Source: Notospermus geniculatus
Taxonomy: Eukaryota; Nemertea; Pilidiophora; Heteronemertea; Lineidae
Length of the DNA stretch: 64,000 nucleotides
Reading direction: 5' to 3'
NCBI GenBank assembly: GCA_002633025.1
Contig: NMRB01000026.1
Coordinates: forward strand, 163,556 to 227,555
A program made the translations under genes and the position numbers. The stretch's first letter is position 1; each line of letters begins with the position of its first letter. Shown piece after piece: positions 1 through 12,790 of this stretch. The notes under the pieces are model-generated. The model made no database searches. It was given only the letters and a program-made list of their open reading frames with translations, and was not told where the DNA came from.

Positions 1-46
1 GGGTCGGTGCCACTCCAGCACATTCAGGGGTCGGTGCCACTCCAGG

Positions 47-214
47 TGAGTTTTTTCGCACAAGGTAGCTCTGCATCGCAGTGGCAAGTTGGCTGTAGAA
101 CACTGCGGGCGGTGGTTTGTGTCATTGGTCCAAGCGTAAGTCCTCTGTTGGAAACTAAACAATGGTGAGAGGAGTTGCCCATTATTGAACATCAACTTGC
201 ACGAAAAAACTCGT
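47..214. mobile_element. MITE family A copy (palindromic, about 168 bp)
   Basis: The left end GTGAGTTTTTTCGCACAAG is the inverted match of the right end ACTTGCACGAAAAAACTCG. The interior carries GTGTCATTGGTC and AAACTAAACAATG, which recur next to the satellite at 51540-51600, and the AAGTTGGCT / GTTGCCCAT words seen in the other copies. No coding capacity. Confidence 0.6.
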
Positions 215-921
215 GGAGGAGAACCTCCCGCCCCTGATTCCCTACAAGTGCGTCACCCCACAACATCGGGGAGCCAGTGGAAAGGACCCTGCTAACCTCA
301 GGATGTTCTCCAGCTGGACCCCGGAAGTAGCCCAAGGCCGATATGTTTATGAGACATGGTGATGGCTCAAAGGAGAGCTAAGCTGCAGCAAGCAGGAGTT
401 TGGCACAGAGGACGGACAGAGGTGCATGATCTCTGGGTCATAGCCATGCATAGACATTCCTGGGGGTGGGATGGGGATGGTGAGGGTTTGTGGGGGTGGC
501 AACAACCTCTGAAGAGAAATCTTCAAATGCTGCAAAAAATCGGTCATAATCCAATTGATTCTGATGAACCTGGCCAATTAGATGGAAAATACTAGTCCCT
601 TTGTGTAAACCAGATGCCACACCCACTGAAAATTACGGAAAAAGGAACCGAGACATGATAATCCACCTGAATTTTACGTTCAGCACAATCCGTTACTCCA
701 GTACCAGCCAGTGTATCCCACCAATAGCTTACTGAATACGTCACATGCACTGACTTGAGTTGGTCATATGAATAGCGTTGTAATTATGTCGGCTTCGGGA
801 TTTAATCATTCACAAGCAATCAATAGTAACCAAAGATATAATCAATGGATGACAGAGTATCAAACAATCAATCAGTCGACGTGAAACGGGGGAGGCAAGC
901 TGAGACATTTTAAGGTGTTCT

Positions 922-1083
922 TCCATGTGACAGTTTTATAATGCGAGTTGGCTCTCAATGGGCAATTCACATTGGCTGCTTTATGACTTACGCCTTGACC
1001 AGTGACACAAATGACTGCCCATAGTTTCTATGGCTGAGTTGCCCATTGCGAGCCTACTTGCATGAGAGAATTCTCACATGGAG
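922..1083. mobile_element. MITE family A copy (palindromic, about 160 bp)
   Basis: The left end has CCATGTGACAG followed by GCGAGTTGGCTCTCAATGGG; the right end is its inverted counterpart (GAGTTGCCCATTGCGAGCC, then TTCTCACATGG). Same family as 47-214 and 57786-57951. Confidence 0.6.
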
Positions 1084-1824
1084 CAATACGTTTAGGCCCA
1101 GAGAAATGTTCTGATTGGGTATTTCCACCATACACTTCGAATGTGATGCAGGAGGAAACTGCCATCCCGGAGAAGCCAACACTGCCAACAGGTTGGTCAC
1201 GTGACATCAAAATGGAAGCACAGACTAAGAAAAGAAACCGAGATTTACACAACAAATGAATGAAAACACAACTCTCCACCGCCGCATACGAAACAACAAC
1301 AAAGCTATGATGACTGATGTAGGCCTACATCCGTGTTACTAATACCGATCCTGGAGGCTAGAGTCCACGTCTTTTAAGTGCCGGAAATTCATATTTGTTC
1401 TTCATATAAAGGTACGACAATGGCCGTGCCCGCTAGATATGGGATAATACAGACAATCTCGCGGGCAGACGATACTTAGAAACGATGTCATAAAGAAATA
1501 TCAAACTCGCAATGAAAACAAAACAGGCCAATTACGGTATTGACCCAGATAAGAGATCAATATGTCGGCCCACGGCACGTGACTATATTTAGAAGAATCA
1601 AATTGGAATTTGGCATTTTTGGAGATAGACTGGGCTATTGTGTAGTGTAGCCTTGCACAACCAGACTCGACATAGCACCTTGGGTATTGTAGGTGTCAGA
1701 ATTGCGATGAGACTAGTGTTCACTTGACTATGACAAGTTTTGGAAGAACTGATGGAACCTGGAGAGAGAGAATGGTTCTACAATATGGGAAGGCTGTCAA
1801 TAGTTATCAGGGCTCCTTAGTATT

Positions 1825-2150
1825 TGTTCCTCTATGTCATTGCAGCCAGAACCAAGAACCCCAGGATGGGGAAAGGCTATCCTGTCCTAGGCACTCACTG
1901 TCCCAAGCCAGCGCAGCAAGCGCCAAGAACCTTAGGATGGGGAGAGGCCACCCTAGGTTATCAGGGGCCCTTAGCAATTGCTCCCCTGTCATTGCATTGC
2001 AGCAAGCGCCAAGAACCTTAGGATGGGGAGAGGCCATCCTGAGGCTATCAGGGGTCCTTGGCAATCGTTCCATATGTCATTGCAGTAAGCACCAAGGACC
2101 TTACGATGGGGGGGCATCCTGTGGCTATCAGGGGGTTCGTATAGAGTGCC
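1825..2150. repeat. Minisatellite, about 83-bp unit, roughly 4 copies
   Basis: Units contain AGAACCTTAGGATGGGGAGA and TTGCAGCAAGCGCC; the AGGATGGGG landmarks fall at 1863, 1934, 2020 and 2103. The 213-codon open frame across it (1724-2365) is a by-product of the repeat. Confidence 0.75.
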
Positions 2151-4310
2151 CGTTCCTCTTCGTCACTGCAGCGAACGCAAAGATAGTAACATTAAACCTT
2201 CCTTCCTCATCTCATTCTCACATTCTTACCTCAAAGTTATCCTTGTTCGGTGACCCCGACGACCCAATTAGGTCAAACGAGCTCATCTTCCTCATCAGGG
2301 TTTCAGCGACGCCTGACATTTTGGCGATTTCACGAGTTAATCCACAGAAAAACTACAGTTTTTAGAAAGTAAATGTCCAGTTCTTTTGAGTAAAATACAA
2401 ATAGGAGCTATCCACTCAGCTAAACAGAACAAGTTCCCGTAACAAAGTGAACTGTGAATTTCGAACAATATCCTTCCCTTCCAATCTAAAACAGGAAGAT
2501 CGAAGTTGATAAACATTGACCGACAAACTTTGGTCTCCTGGAATGAATGCTGGGTATGCAGTTATAATACAGCAGTAAAGACGAGCTTTGCTGAATGGTG
2601 AGCCAGTGTTGAGCTAAATACCACTTATTTTAGTACGATGCAACAGAAATCACCTGTTCAATTCAGTAGCCTGCCTGCAGCTGAAGTTCATCAACTTTTC
2701 CTTCCAATGTGACAAGTATTTTCACCTTGTTCTAGTTTTCCACCTGAGATCCTAACTAAATACACCTAGAGTCTTCAAATTCCATGTAAATGTACCTCAT
2801 CAGTCCTAAACTGCTCTGATAGCCAGTTGAAACAGGCTTAACATCAGTAGACTGGTGTTCATTTGCCACGAAATGAGATTAGCCTGCAGTACTGAACTGA
2901 AGTCTTCAGAACTCGACCTCACTCTACTAGTACCAGTCTTGTCCTGTTGTGTAACGCATACCAAAAACTCGATCTTGACTGATGATTCTGCATTCCAAAA
3001 CCAGGATTCATTTTACATCACAGGATCTCTGCGCAACTCATCTAGGTCTTCAAGTTTCACGCATTTTTCACTTCAAAGTTGTATGATGTTGTTTATCAGC
3101 CTCACACCTTTGGTATCCCATTCATGGTGCTTTTTATCGCTGACTGTTTCGAAGATTAGGATCTCGTGCCGAGTGAGTAAGAGCAAAAACAACGTCTTGG
3201 CCAGATTTCAAAAGAATCTTAAGTTAGCTGCACTTTTTGTTGAGAAATTTATCCTGTAAATCACCTCTGCAAGACAATACCCCAGATTCCTCACCAAACT
3301 GCAAAGAATCCAACAAGACTCCTGCTGCCACCTATACAGGTTATCACGAACTGTTATTGGAATAAACGTCAATAACAGACTGCAGTTTCTCCTCGTCAGG
3401 TGAGAGTGAGGATCGTTACAGCATCAGAATGATACTTGACCTGGGTTCAGTGGCATCCCTGGCGAGCTTCAAGTTGGTCAATGAGGCAAATCTAGCTAAG
3501 CACGACTGATATTGATATGGTTTTTTGGCACGTTTGGCTGTTTTGCTGATGTGTAGACTATAAGCTTGTTGAATTTCAAACACTGCATCCTCCACGAAGG
3601 TAAAATGATACCGGTGGAATCTACCAGTCCTGCCAGTATACTAGTACCTGATCCATATACCGGTAGGCAGAATTCACCCGTGTCATTTGGCAAGGTTCAT
3701 TAGCACACGGAATTGGTCCGGTTCAGGTCCGTAAAAAATCTATCAAATGGACTTCAGCGTTGTCGTATCCGGAAAACTAGGGGCAAACGGACTGGAAACG
3801 GATCGGATCCGTGTGCCAATGAACCTTGCTTCAACCAGGCTTCAAATGTGCCTTGATGTAATGGCATGGAAACTTTACATCCTAGTTACATAGATCCTGT
3901 ACAAATACATGTACATAATGAGATGCTAGCTCCAACCTTTTTTGCTTCCTCAAACAGTTGAGTTTGTAAAATGAACTCCAACACGAGAGAAGCAGTACAT
4001 CTATCTATGAGAGATCCAGCTACAATCCTCCAAGAACAGGCATACAGGCATACAAGAGCCCAGAACAGTAATGAGTATCCTTCGCACCAATCCACGGTTC
4101 CCTGTTCCAACCTATTCCGAAGAGTTCCACATTTGAGTGCAATCACGGTGAACAGTTATTCAGGAAAATGACCGTGTAGACCTGTCATCAGCAAGTCATG
4201 CAGTAAATACGAAGTTATACCCGGTACCGGTACCAACTTCCTTGTCAACACCAAAAATATCCGCTTCCCTGACACCCCAGATCACAGGTGTGATATATGG
4301 GTCTCTAACT

Positions 4311-4397
4311 TCTATGGAAAGAGATTTATCCCTTCAATTTCTATGGAAAGAGATTTAACCCTTCAATTTCTGTGGAAAGAGATTTAACCCTTCACCA
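4311..4397. repeat. 29-bp tandem repeat, 3 copies
   Basis: TCTATGGAAAGAGATTTA plus CCCTTCAATT is repeated at 4311, 4340 and 4369 with few changes. Confidence 0.85.
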
Positions 4398-4917
4398 CCA
4401 GAAGTTCAGAACTCTGCTTCCATCTCAGTGAACTATCTCCTGCGCAGCAGAGACCAACACAAAACCTCACAATCAACCCCAGTTTTGAACCATGGGCCTA
4501 CTTATCCACTGCAGCTCGCAGACAGTTCCAAGCCTTGCCGACTCCGACTCATCTCATGTCATGATGTAGGCCCAAAAATATACATTTGAAATGTCATTCT
4601 TCAGTTCAATGCCTTGAGAAGAAAGGAATTGGGCCTTTGTGTGAGGGTTGTTCAACCATGGAATGAGCGTCACGTGGAACACAGCTGAATACTTGCACCA
4701 TTTATGAGAAAAGCCACGTGTAGGCCAATAGACTACATGAAACAGGACAAAAGAACAAACTTAAAAGTCCACCACCAAGCAAAAGCTGCCACCTCCAATC
4801 AAAATGCCACAGCGTAAGCTCAAAGGACACCACAACATTAAGTTCCATTACAGAAGGAATTGAAATCTCCCCCCAAAAGTGAAATAAGGGAAGAAAATGG
4901 TGGTATTCCTGACTTAC

Positions 4918-4998
4918 CTCAAATTCATCCTCGACGTACGGGAATCCAAGTCCGCAGAAAGCCATCCTCTGAGAGCGAATGATTCGTCTACGGTTCAT
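4918..4998 (-). CDS. Candidate alternative first exon of an unidentified gene (MNRRRIIRSQRMAFCGLGFP...)
   Basis: This minus-strand exon of 27 codons runs from ATG to GAG|GTAAGT in phase 0: MNRRRIIRSQRMAFCGLGFP then YVEDEFE. No polypyrimidine-AG acceptor precedes it, so it reads as a first exon; a TATAAAT-like stretch lies about 20 bases before the ATG. It has the same strand and end phase as the exon at 10426-10569, so the two could be alternative starts of one gene whose body lies off the left edge. Function unknown. Confidence 0.4.
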
Positions 4999-6597
4999 GA
5001 TAAACCTCGATTTATAATATCTCCATTCATAAACAAGATGTTATTAATTGGCTTGGTATTGTATCAACACACTCAAACCATGCCAACTGCTTCGGAGCAA
5101 CACAGGTAATTTTTTGCTTCTTTTCCTTGGTGTACCTCAAAATGTCATGGAAGATTAAATTCCACACCATAGTTCATCTCCTGTAACCAATTAATGTTCT
5201 CGTAGATTTTGAGTCACTTTTGAGGTTTTTATGCCAGCCATATCGGCAACTTGAAGACACCATTAGATACTGCAAGTCAGACGTTCAGGAGTCATAAGAC
5301 AGCAAATCCAAGATGGCTGCCACGACAGCCATTTTGGAATATGGCAGCCATTATGGATATCAGATGGACAAGCTAAATACAGTGAAACCACAGCTTTACT
5401 GAGATACAGAGGCCATCACGAAACATATTTTGTGGAGAATCTACATGCATATTGGAGAAACTATCAAATCATCAGAGTCTGGCGCAAATTCCGAATCTCT
5501 TGCACAGACCACAAGATCTGATCACAGACATGATGAGGGTCTCCCCTCACCTGGGAGCAAACCAGCCCTAGCTATTAAGTAGGCCTTCGACTATTAAACC
5601 CAGTGGATTTATGCATTTCTGCCCAGGACCAACCTTTGGTTCCAACGAACATGTACAGATGAACATATACCGTGAAGTGATTCAAGCATTCTGTATTAAC
5701 AGATTATGTTCAGCCATAGGTATACTGGCAATTTGAATAGCAGGTGAAACAGACATAGGAATTGGTTTGCGGTTTTTCCACTTGGACCATGCCAAGCATT
5801 CATGTAGAACCTCTCCATACCATGGCATTAGGCCAGAGGTGATCCTCATTTACGCAGTATTTGATGTTACCGCAGAGAATTCTCATCAATGTAATTGTAA
5901 CTGATGGATGTGATTGCTAACTGGCTATCACGGCACGGCAAGCATGACTCTTCTTCATTGTCAAATGCTGCTCTTGAATCCTGGTCACAGAGACGACTGC
6001 ATCATCAGCCAGCATGAAGAACAAATCCAGACTCACAAGCCATGTCTTGAATAAGACGATCAATGTAACTATTTGTAGCTGTACATGTAAGTGCAATGTT
6101 AAAGATTTCCATCTCATTTGCTTAATTGAACAGGGCTTGCATCCCCCATGCAACCAGTATCATCATTAGCAGGGATCAATAGTAGGCTGCTTCAGCAACG
6201 AGCCAAAGAGCCAGCATCTCTGTGGTCCATTTTTATCTGGTTTTCTACGTATCTGTTTGTGCCGTTGGTCAGCATGGTCAGCAAACATTTGTGGGTATCT
6301 GTGGATCGACATTGGAATCACTACATTGTCTTAGCATCTGAACAACAGGATTTAAAGACTTTAGATATGAGCTTTGTTCTTTGCTGCACCCAGACTCGTA
6401 GTACTGCAGACTTTGCCATAGAAAAGCTACAATCTAACAGCTTTGTATCAAGACAACCAGGATGTAAGCTGACACATTTCAGCTAATGTATTCCAAACAA
6501 ATTTTACATGTATACATGAAGATTGACATGTTCTCAACAAAGTCACCCGCACCACATAGTAATTGACCATTAGTAACTTGGGATGACCAAGGCAACA

Positions 6598-7135
6598 GAA
6601 TTGACAACCACAGAAGCATTGCTCTGGTATGGAAAACTAGCAATAGTCATGGCATGGACAACTGCAGAAAGCAATTACAGTTGTTGTGTGAACAAGAGAG
6701 AAAACAGTCACACGGTATGGACAACACTGGAGAAAGCAACAGCCCACAGTGGACAGAGTCTGCAGAAAGCAATGTTGTTGTGGTATGGAGGGAAAGCAAA
6801 ATGGTAATGGTATGGACAACACGGGAGAAAGCAACAGCCTACAGGGGACAACTGCAGAAAGCAATGTTGTTGTGGTATGGACAACTGCAGAAAGCAATAC
6901 AGAGTTGCACTGTGGACAACTGCAGAAAGCAATGTTGTTGTGGTATGGACAACTGGAGAAAGCAACACAGAGTTGTGGTATGGACAACGACAGAATGGTG
7001 AACTGTGGAAAGCAATGTGGTTGAAGTACAGACAAGAAAAGCAATAAGGAAGCAATGCAGTTGTGCTAAGGACAAGAAGGAAAGCAATATGGAGAACTGG
7101 GGAAGGCAGGTGTGGTATGGATGGAAGAGAGAAAC
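6598..7135. repeat. Irregular minisatellite (units of about 30-35 bp)
   Basis: The words TGGTATGGACAACTGCAGAA and AGCAATGTTGTTG recur about fifteen times with variable spacing. Several overlapping open frames on both strands (rich in Cys, His and Phe on the minus strand) are artefacts of it. Confidence 0.8.
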
Positions 7136-8446
7136 GGACAATCTGAAGTAACGTACAGATACTTCGTGTGCTGAAAAGGGGAAATAATCCTTCAGGTCGA
7201 ATGGTGCAAAAACGTCTAATCCAGCATGATTCTCTACTTAGATGGACGTCATTTTAGTACGGTAGTAATCCACAAACTGATGGTCCACCAGACAAGCAAG
7301 TAATCGTTAGGTTTCCACAGTTGGATGGATACGAAAACTGGCGTCAAACTGAACGTCACCAATCACTGAGAAATCTGCCACCAGATGAAGAGCTCCTTGC
7401 GCAGTAAATACAACAGGTGGTTTATGACTATCTCCTGGTACCTGCACTTCACTTCAGGTTCAACAACGATGTGAGAATACCTCTCCGTTTGCAAATATCA
7501 CAACCTGGTGCTTCCAGCCCAATGGGTCATTCAACAATACGATACCTGAACTTCTGAACCAACTAAGTTTCAGGTGAAAGGTGTAAACAAGATATTCAGG
7601 CCCCACCTTCTGTGGGTGAGCATCGGCTAACCTATAGGCAAGATGGATGTCAAGGGAAGTACGGTACATCACCATCAGATCTAGGCCTACTGTTGCTATG
7701 GAATCTTCAAGGTCTTTGTATCCCTCAACCGCCACAATTTCAGTTTGACAGGAGGTGATGTAGGCTACCTGACCAATGAAAAGATTGCTGAAGAGGCAAG
7801 GGTATAGCTTGGTTCATCACAAGAAAGCATCAACCAGTCCGCTCCAGAACATCTTGACTACCAAGGGTTGTGACATCGCTCCACCCTTGTGGCGTAGTCT
7901 TCTGACATGATATTGCCAATACACGTGGAACTCCAGGATGACTCTAGAATATCCATGAGAATGTTGGTCAACTCAAGCCGCAAAGTGCATAAAGTGGCAT
8001 ACATGTGTGTCTCCAATTATGGCTCAGAAAGGACACACACGTTCCACCACAATTTCATTTTTTGAAGTGATGGATTTCCAGTGCCAGCAGTACTGTTGGT
8101 AGAGTTGCATTGAAGTTTGCACTCTTCACAAGAACGCCAGACGCCAGGTGAAAAACAAACAAATCAATAGATACTATAGTATTATACTATACTCCAAACA
8201 ACTGAAAAGTCAAATCCTGCGGAACACCAATGCACTTCATCACGGTTACATACCCTGATCAACAGGTTGTTGAAAAAACCCTGTGTGAGTTTCATTCACT
8301 CTCCAACTCAAGGTAAGCTTTACCATTGGAGAATAAGACCAGCATTGGTTTCAACTTTCACTGAACAAACCCAATACCAGATTGACCACAAAGTATATTA
8401 CACATACCCCNGTCTGGGCAAATATTTGTTCTTCTCAACCCTACAT

Positions 8447-8530
8447 GTACTTTTGACAAGGACACTGGTCAGTACATGAGACCACCAAGTACTTTTGACA
8501 AGGACACTGGTCAGTACATGAGACCACCAA
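8447..8530. repeat. Exact 42-bp tandem duplication
   Basis: GTACTTTTGACAAGGACACT through GAGACCACCAA occurs at 8447-8488 and again at 8489-8530 without change, so it is recent. It lies 36 bases from the single N at 8411. Confidence 0.9.
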
Positions 8531-10059
8531 ACAAGCATTTGATGGTAGCCTACCCTACACACTTGCGTTGTCTTCTCAAAATTGATTGGAAAAGGCCTCC
8601 TTCAGTGTTTGTCAACCGAATGGAACTAACCTTCATCACCTACATGTACTAGTGACTTACCTTGCAAAAATGATCCGGGAGGTCAACAGGGAAATACAAA
8701 TCGGGGAGCGAGGCCCTTTTTCTTAGCCCAGGGAGGCAGTGGGTCAGTGGTACTATACCCATTGTACTTGTAGACATAGTCATGAATACTCCACCCTATA
8801 GTCACTGGTGTCCAAATCATGAGGAGCCAGATTCAACTGTCTTTCATTCCAATCTGACAGATCCAGTGATATGCCTACTTGGCAAAGCAATGCTGATCTT
8901 CGGTCAATTGTCACGGGATAAAATCTCCAGTCCTCAATTTGAATCCTAGTTGTGACTCATATTCTAGTCTGCATATCCTGCTCCAACTGCATAGGCCTAC
9001 ATGCCACACTTTCACTGGAAGAAATTTCAAATGCTTTCTTTCTGTGTTATGTTATCGGTTGACCTCCATCCCATTTGTGCCAGATTCACTGCACAAAGAA
9101 AACTGGCCGTGATTTCCCTCCGCCTATCAGCTGGATAAATATCAAGAAATTTGTCTCCGCAGCAGGGAGTCGCGGTGACCGTTAATACGTCCTGTATCAG
9201 TAAAGATGTACTAAAACATGGGCGTATGTTACGACTACAATATGCAACAAATTGAAATTTGAATAATACAAAGCATCTGGTTCAACAATACAGAATTTAA
9301 GTAGGCCTATAGGATTCTGTGTTGCAGTGATGGATGGTCTATAGGCCAAGGGATTGATTTTTCGCCCTAGTAATTCAACCTCGAACACCTGACTAATCCA
9401 GTCCAAGGACTGTTTGATTTTGTGAGTTGATAGGGAGAGGAACAGATGTTGCAATGAACAGTGATGGAGAGACTCCCTCTCAGAGATCATTGTCAATATC
9501 ATCCACATAGTAGCGCCTACTGATGTTGACGAGCTTAATGTCACGGTCGCACAGTGGAAATGCTAGAGCGCACCTGTCAAGTGTCAGTGGTCAGTCGCAC
9601 AGTGGAAATGTCTAGCACCTGTCATTGTAACCTCCAACTCCGAGGTCCTTTAGTGCTCACCCCTATGCCATACTCCGTGTGTTTCCACACATGTAGACAG
9701 AGGGAAATGAGCACTCCGAACTGATATTCATGACAACCCTAGGATACTGACAGTCTCCAAGAGTCTTTTTTTATGATGAGCCATCACTAACAAAACATTT
9801 AGATTACAATGTACATCATGACAATAATTACAGTAATAAATTCAATGAAGTGACATTAATAGAGTGAATTATCTTTTTAAAACATGAGATGAATCACCCT
9901 GATATTGTTGATCACTTGAATTTATGAGATCTGTCATTTCGAAATGCACCACCTGGGATCACATTCACAAAATTTATAGCACTTCTGTGTCAATGGTTTT
10001 CAAGTTCCTGCCCAAAACTAGACCAGAAGTACAGGGAACCAACTTTTGATGGAAGATTT

Positions 10060-10191
10060 AGGGCCATATTCATACAGGGTGTTTAAAACTTAGACGCGTG
10101 TAACTTCACTAAATGTAGACACTTCGTCCACCATGCATTTGACGAAGTTACACGCGTCTAAGTCTGAAACACCCTTTATGAATATGGCCCT
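10060..10191. mobile_element. Palindromic MITE with AGGGCCATATTCAT ends
   Basis: This 132-bp element has terminal inverted repeats AGGGCCATATTCAT...ATGAATATGGCCCT and inner arms ACTTAGACGCGTGTAACTTC versus GAAGTTACACGCGTCTAAGT. AGATTT flanks it on both sides (10054-10059 and 10192-10197), a likely 6-bp target duplication. It can fold into a nearly full-length hairpin. Confidence 0.8.
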
Positions 10192-10425
10192 AGATTTGAG
10201 ATTGAAGGCATACAAGGCAACAGGCCCATGGTGTTTTTGACCGATGGGTTCAGCGACAATTGATCTATTAGAATCATCCTGAGAATAGCAACGGTTCTTC
10301 CTAGCACTCGCTGCCTTCGACTTTGTCACTGGATGCGGTGATGGAGCGAGCAAACATTGAGAACTCCTGATTATCTCAGGATGGTCACATACACAACCAA
10401 ATGAGAAAGAAGAAAACTAACTCAC

Positions 10426-10569
10426 CTTGCCGCCTCCGGATCCCTGGTTCTGCAAAGAAGAAGTCCCAGAATCACTATCATTATTGTTACTTCCTATGTT
10501 TGCAAGTGTCATTGCGGCACCGATGGCATCGAGAGCGCGCCGGGATTTGGCTCGCAGGGATGATGCCAT
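10426..10569 (-). CDS. Candidate first coding exon of an unidentified gene (MASSLRAKSRRALDAIGAAM...)
   Basis: This minus-strand open exon of 48 codons starts at ATG (context CCCAACATGG) and ends AAG|GTGAGT in phase 0. It reads MASSLRAKSRRALDAIGAAM, then TLANIGSNNNDSDSGTSSLQ, then NQGSGGGK. The low-complexity Ser/Asn/Gly end and the basic start look like the N-terminus of a cytosolic or nuclear protein. I do not recognise the family and found no downstream exon in the window. A compatible phase-0 acceptor must lie at lower coordinates or outside the window. The overlapping plus-strand frames have no splice logic. Confidence 0.45.
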
Positions 10570-10740
10570 GTTGGGATTTCTCACTGTCACTTCAGAAAGT
10601 TATACAAAGTTGGTGTGCCGGTATCACAAGCTGACAAATGATAGGACAGGAACCCTCTGTCGTGAAGACACAGCAGGGAACATAAGTGGAGTGTCACTTA
10701 GCAGTCAATTAGAACACTTCCTGTTCTCTCTCTCTGACAC

Positions 10741-10765
10741 TGTCTGTCTGTCTGTCTGTCTGTCT
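10741..10765. repeat. (TGTC)n microsatellite
   Basis: About six CTGT/TGTC units in a row just after a CTCTCTCTCTGACAC stretch. Confidence 0.9.
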
Positions 10766-12679
10766 TTCTGAATCTAAATGTTGTAATCCAAAACTGTGGG
10801 TGTGGTTTCAAGTAGCTTAGAAGCCCTTTGTCAAACTACATAAGCTGCAAAACTTCTCCACCCCTGTTGGTGTCCGTCCCTTATCTTATCCAATACAGCA
10901 AGACCAAGGTCATTCCCGTACTCTGCAGGTTTGACTGGTTTAGAACTCTTCACGACACAGAAATGACACAATATCCTCGATTTTTAGTCACAGGACTTGA
11001 TGTCGAGTCAAGGCACACAAAGTTACACAATTCACAACTCTCACAACATCCAACTGAGATGACCCAGTCAACAGGAAGATAACTCTCTGAACATGGGTAG
11101 TTTGTGGATAAAATCGGCCTAATTAGCCAGTGATATTTAATCAGGCTAGTTTACACACATTATCAACTAGACACAGTCAAACTTGTGGAAATCCATTGTT
11201 TGTACATGACTCAAAACCACACAGTCGGAGTGCACTCCCAATAATATATCTGTCATGACTATAGCTAGTACTAAAAGTATGCTTATAATAGGTCACTTAT
11301 TTAGTTGGTTGTGTGCTTACTTACAATGTAGTATACAGTACGGTATTGTACTGAGCTATCCGTGTCAAAAAGTACACAAGCCCAGGCCGACATACATACC
11401 ACAAGCCTTTGGGTTATAATATTACACTGTCATTGCATAAGGTCCTGAACAGGCCAAACAAAACTATTGTGCTGCATAATATTATTATCACAGTACTACC
11501 AAAGCATTTAATTGTCACTCTTTGGGTTTACTCATTCTCAATTCATCATCATTATAATGTCTGGAGTAAGGAGTGTTCTGATTATAAAAACATAATGAGT
11601 TGAGAACAAGTAAATCCAATCTCCAGTCACAGGGTCATGGGACATCAGCCTTGGCCAACCTGAACTGTTTGCAACTCTAGTGTCATGACTGGACAGTGGT
11701 ATACCATGTCTGGGTCTGGCTTCTGTGTCATTACGACCGTGACCATGGTGACTGTGACTTGGTTGTATGGTATCGGCCTAACATGTAGGCCTGGGTGCTG
11801 AATAAGCCTGGCCCCTATACCACATACAGTCAGGAACTTTTGCCGCATTGGGAAATCACGACGCCCTCCCGATTGGGATGTTGCGTCTCCCGACTGGGAG
11901 GTTGCGTCCGAAATGGGATATTATGTTGGTGCTTGAACAGGAGGAATGTCTCGATCAGGCAGTTCAAAATCTAAAAACCAATTTGCGCAACAGTACATCG
12001 CGCATTTGCGCATGCTCGTTACTCGTAACCTGCATCAGGCAGTGGCTAGGCTAGAGCGTACCGTACTACCAGTAGGCCTACTGGCGGTAGGCCTGCCCTC
12101 GCTGCTCACTGGCTGGCCTGTTATCCCTGCTGCTGATGTAGGCCTACCTAGCTGATGACCCTGCCATCCCCCATTATTGGCATGGGCATGGCATGGCCCA
12201 TCATCATCATGGTGGAATGGATGCCTGCTGCTCAACCTCAGCATGCTCAGCAGCCGGCCTGCTGCCTTGCTTGGCCTTGCTGGCAGTGGCACTGCACTGC
12301 CACCTTTGGCAAATGCCCAAGCCAAGCCACAACCACCAGCTTATTATTATGCAGGTCAACTTTAAATCTAGGCCTATTGCCAGGACATACATTAGGCTTT
12401 ACAAGGCTTGAAAGGGGGTGTGACGAAACCCACTCAATTTTGACGTCAATCACCACCAACCAGAAAACGCAGCGGCACATTTGAACGATTTGTTCCACAT
12501 TTGGGCCTTAAAATGCATCCTGAAGGGGCACACTTACCCTAAAATGATCCCTGAACAATGCCATCTCTTCGTGCTCAGGAGCAAAGCATAGTAATTTCAT
12601 AATAAATGGAAATAAATCGGGATTTTTGTGTGGTCAAAACTCATTTTTTCTATAAATTAGTTGTGAATTCTGTTGCAAG

Positions 12680-12790
12680 ATGGCAGCAGGTCCTAATGTG
12701 GGTGGCACTAAAACACCAACTCGGAGACGCTGGAACGAAGAGAGTAGGCCACCTGTCAATCATTGCCCTCCTGAGTGGAATGGGTTGGGG
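12680..12790 (+). other. ATG-rich YY1-like context with short open frame (weak)
   Basis: TTGCAAGATGGCAGCAG resembles the AAGATGGC element often found at translation starts and in YY1 sites, and opens the frame MAAGPNVGGTKTPTRRRWNE. No convincing donor or homology follows. The same AAGATGGC word recurs in non-coding places here (5311, 31888, 32033), so I do not call a gene. Confidence 0.15.

Larger units (their letters stand above)
1..4917. other. No confident gene; repeats and unannotated sequence
   Basis: Apart from the elements listed separately (palindromic copies at 47-214 and 922-1083, tandem repeats near 1825-2150 and 4311-4397) I see nothing I can name. The open frames here are either repeat-derived or lack splice context. 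Confidence 0.5.
4999..10425. other. Non-coding stretch (intron or intergenic)
   Basis: It lies between the two candidate first exons. It contains a Q/C-rich minisatellite at 6598-7135, a 42-bp duplication at 8447-8530, one N at 8411 and a MITE at 10060-10191. No exon recognised elsewhere. Confidence 0.4.

Noticed and set aside
1724-2365. Longest open frame of the window (213 codons, plus strand)
   Set aside because: It runs through an 83-bp minisatellite, has repeat-derived peptide composition and no splice or homology support.
6637-7055. Cys/His/Phe-rich frames on the minus strand and Gln/Ser-rich ones on the plus strand
   Set aside because: All arise from one irregular minisatellite read in several frames.
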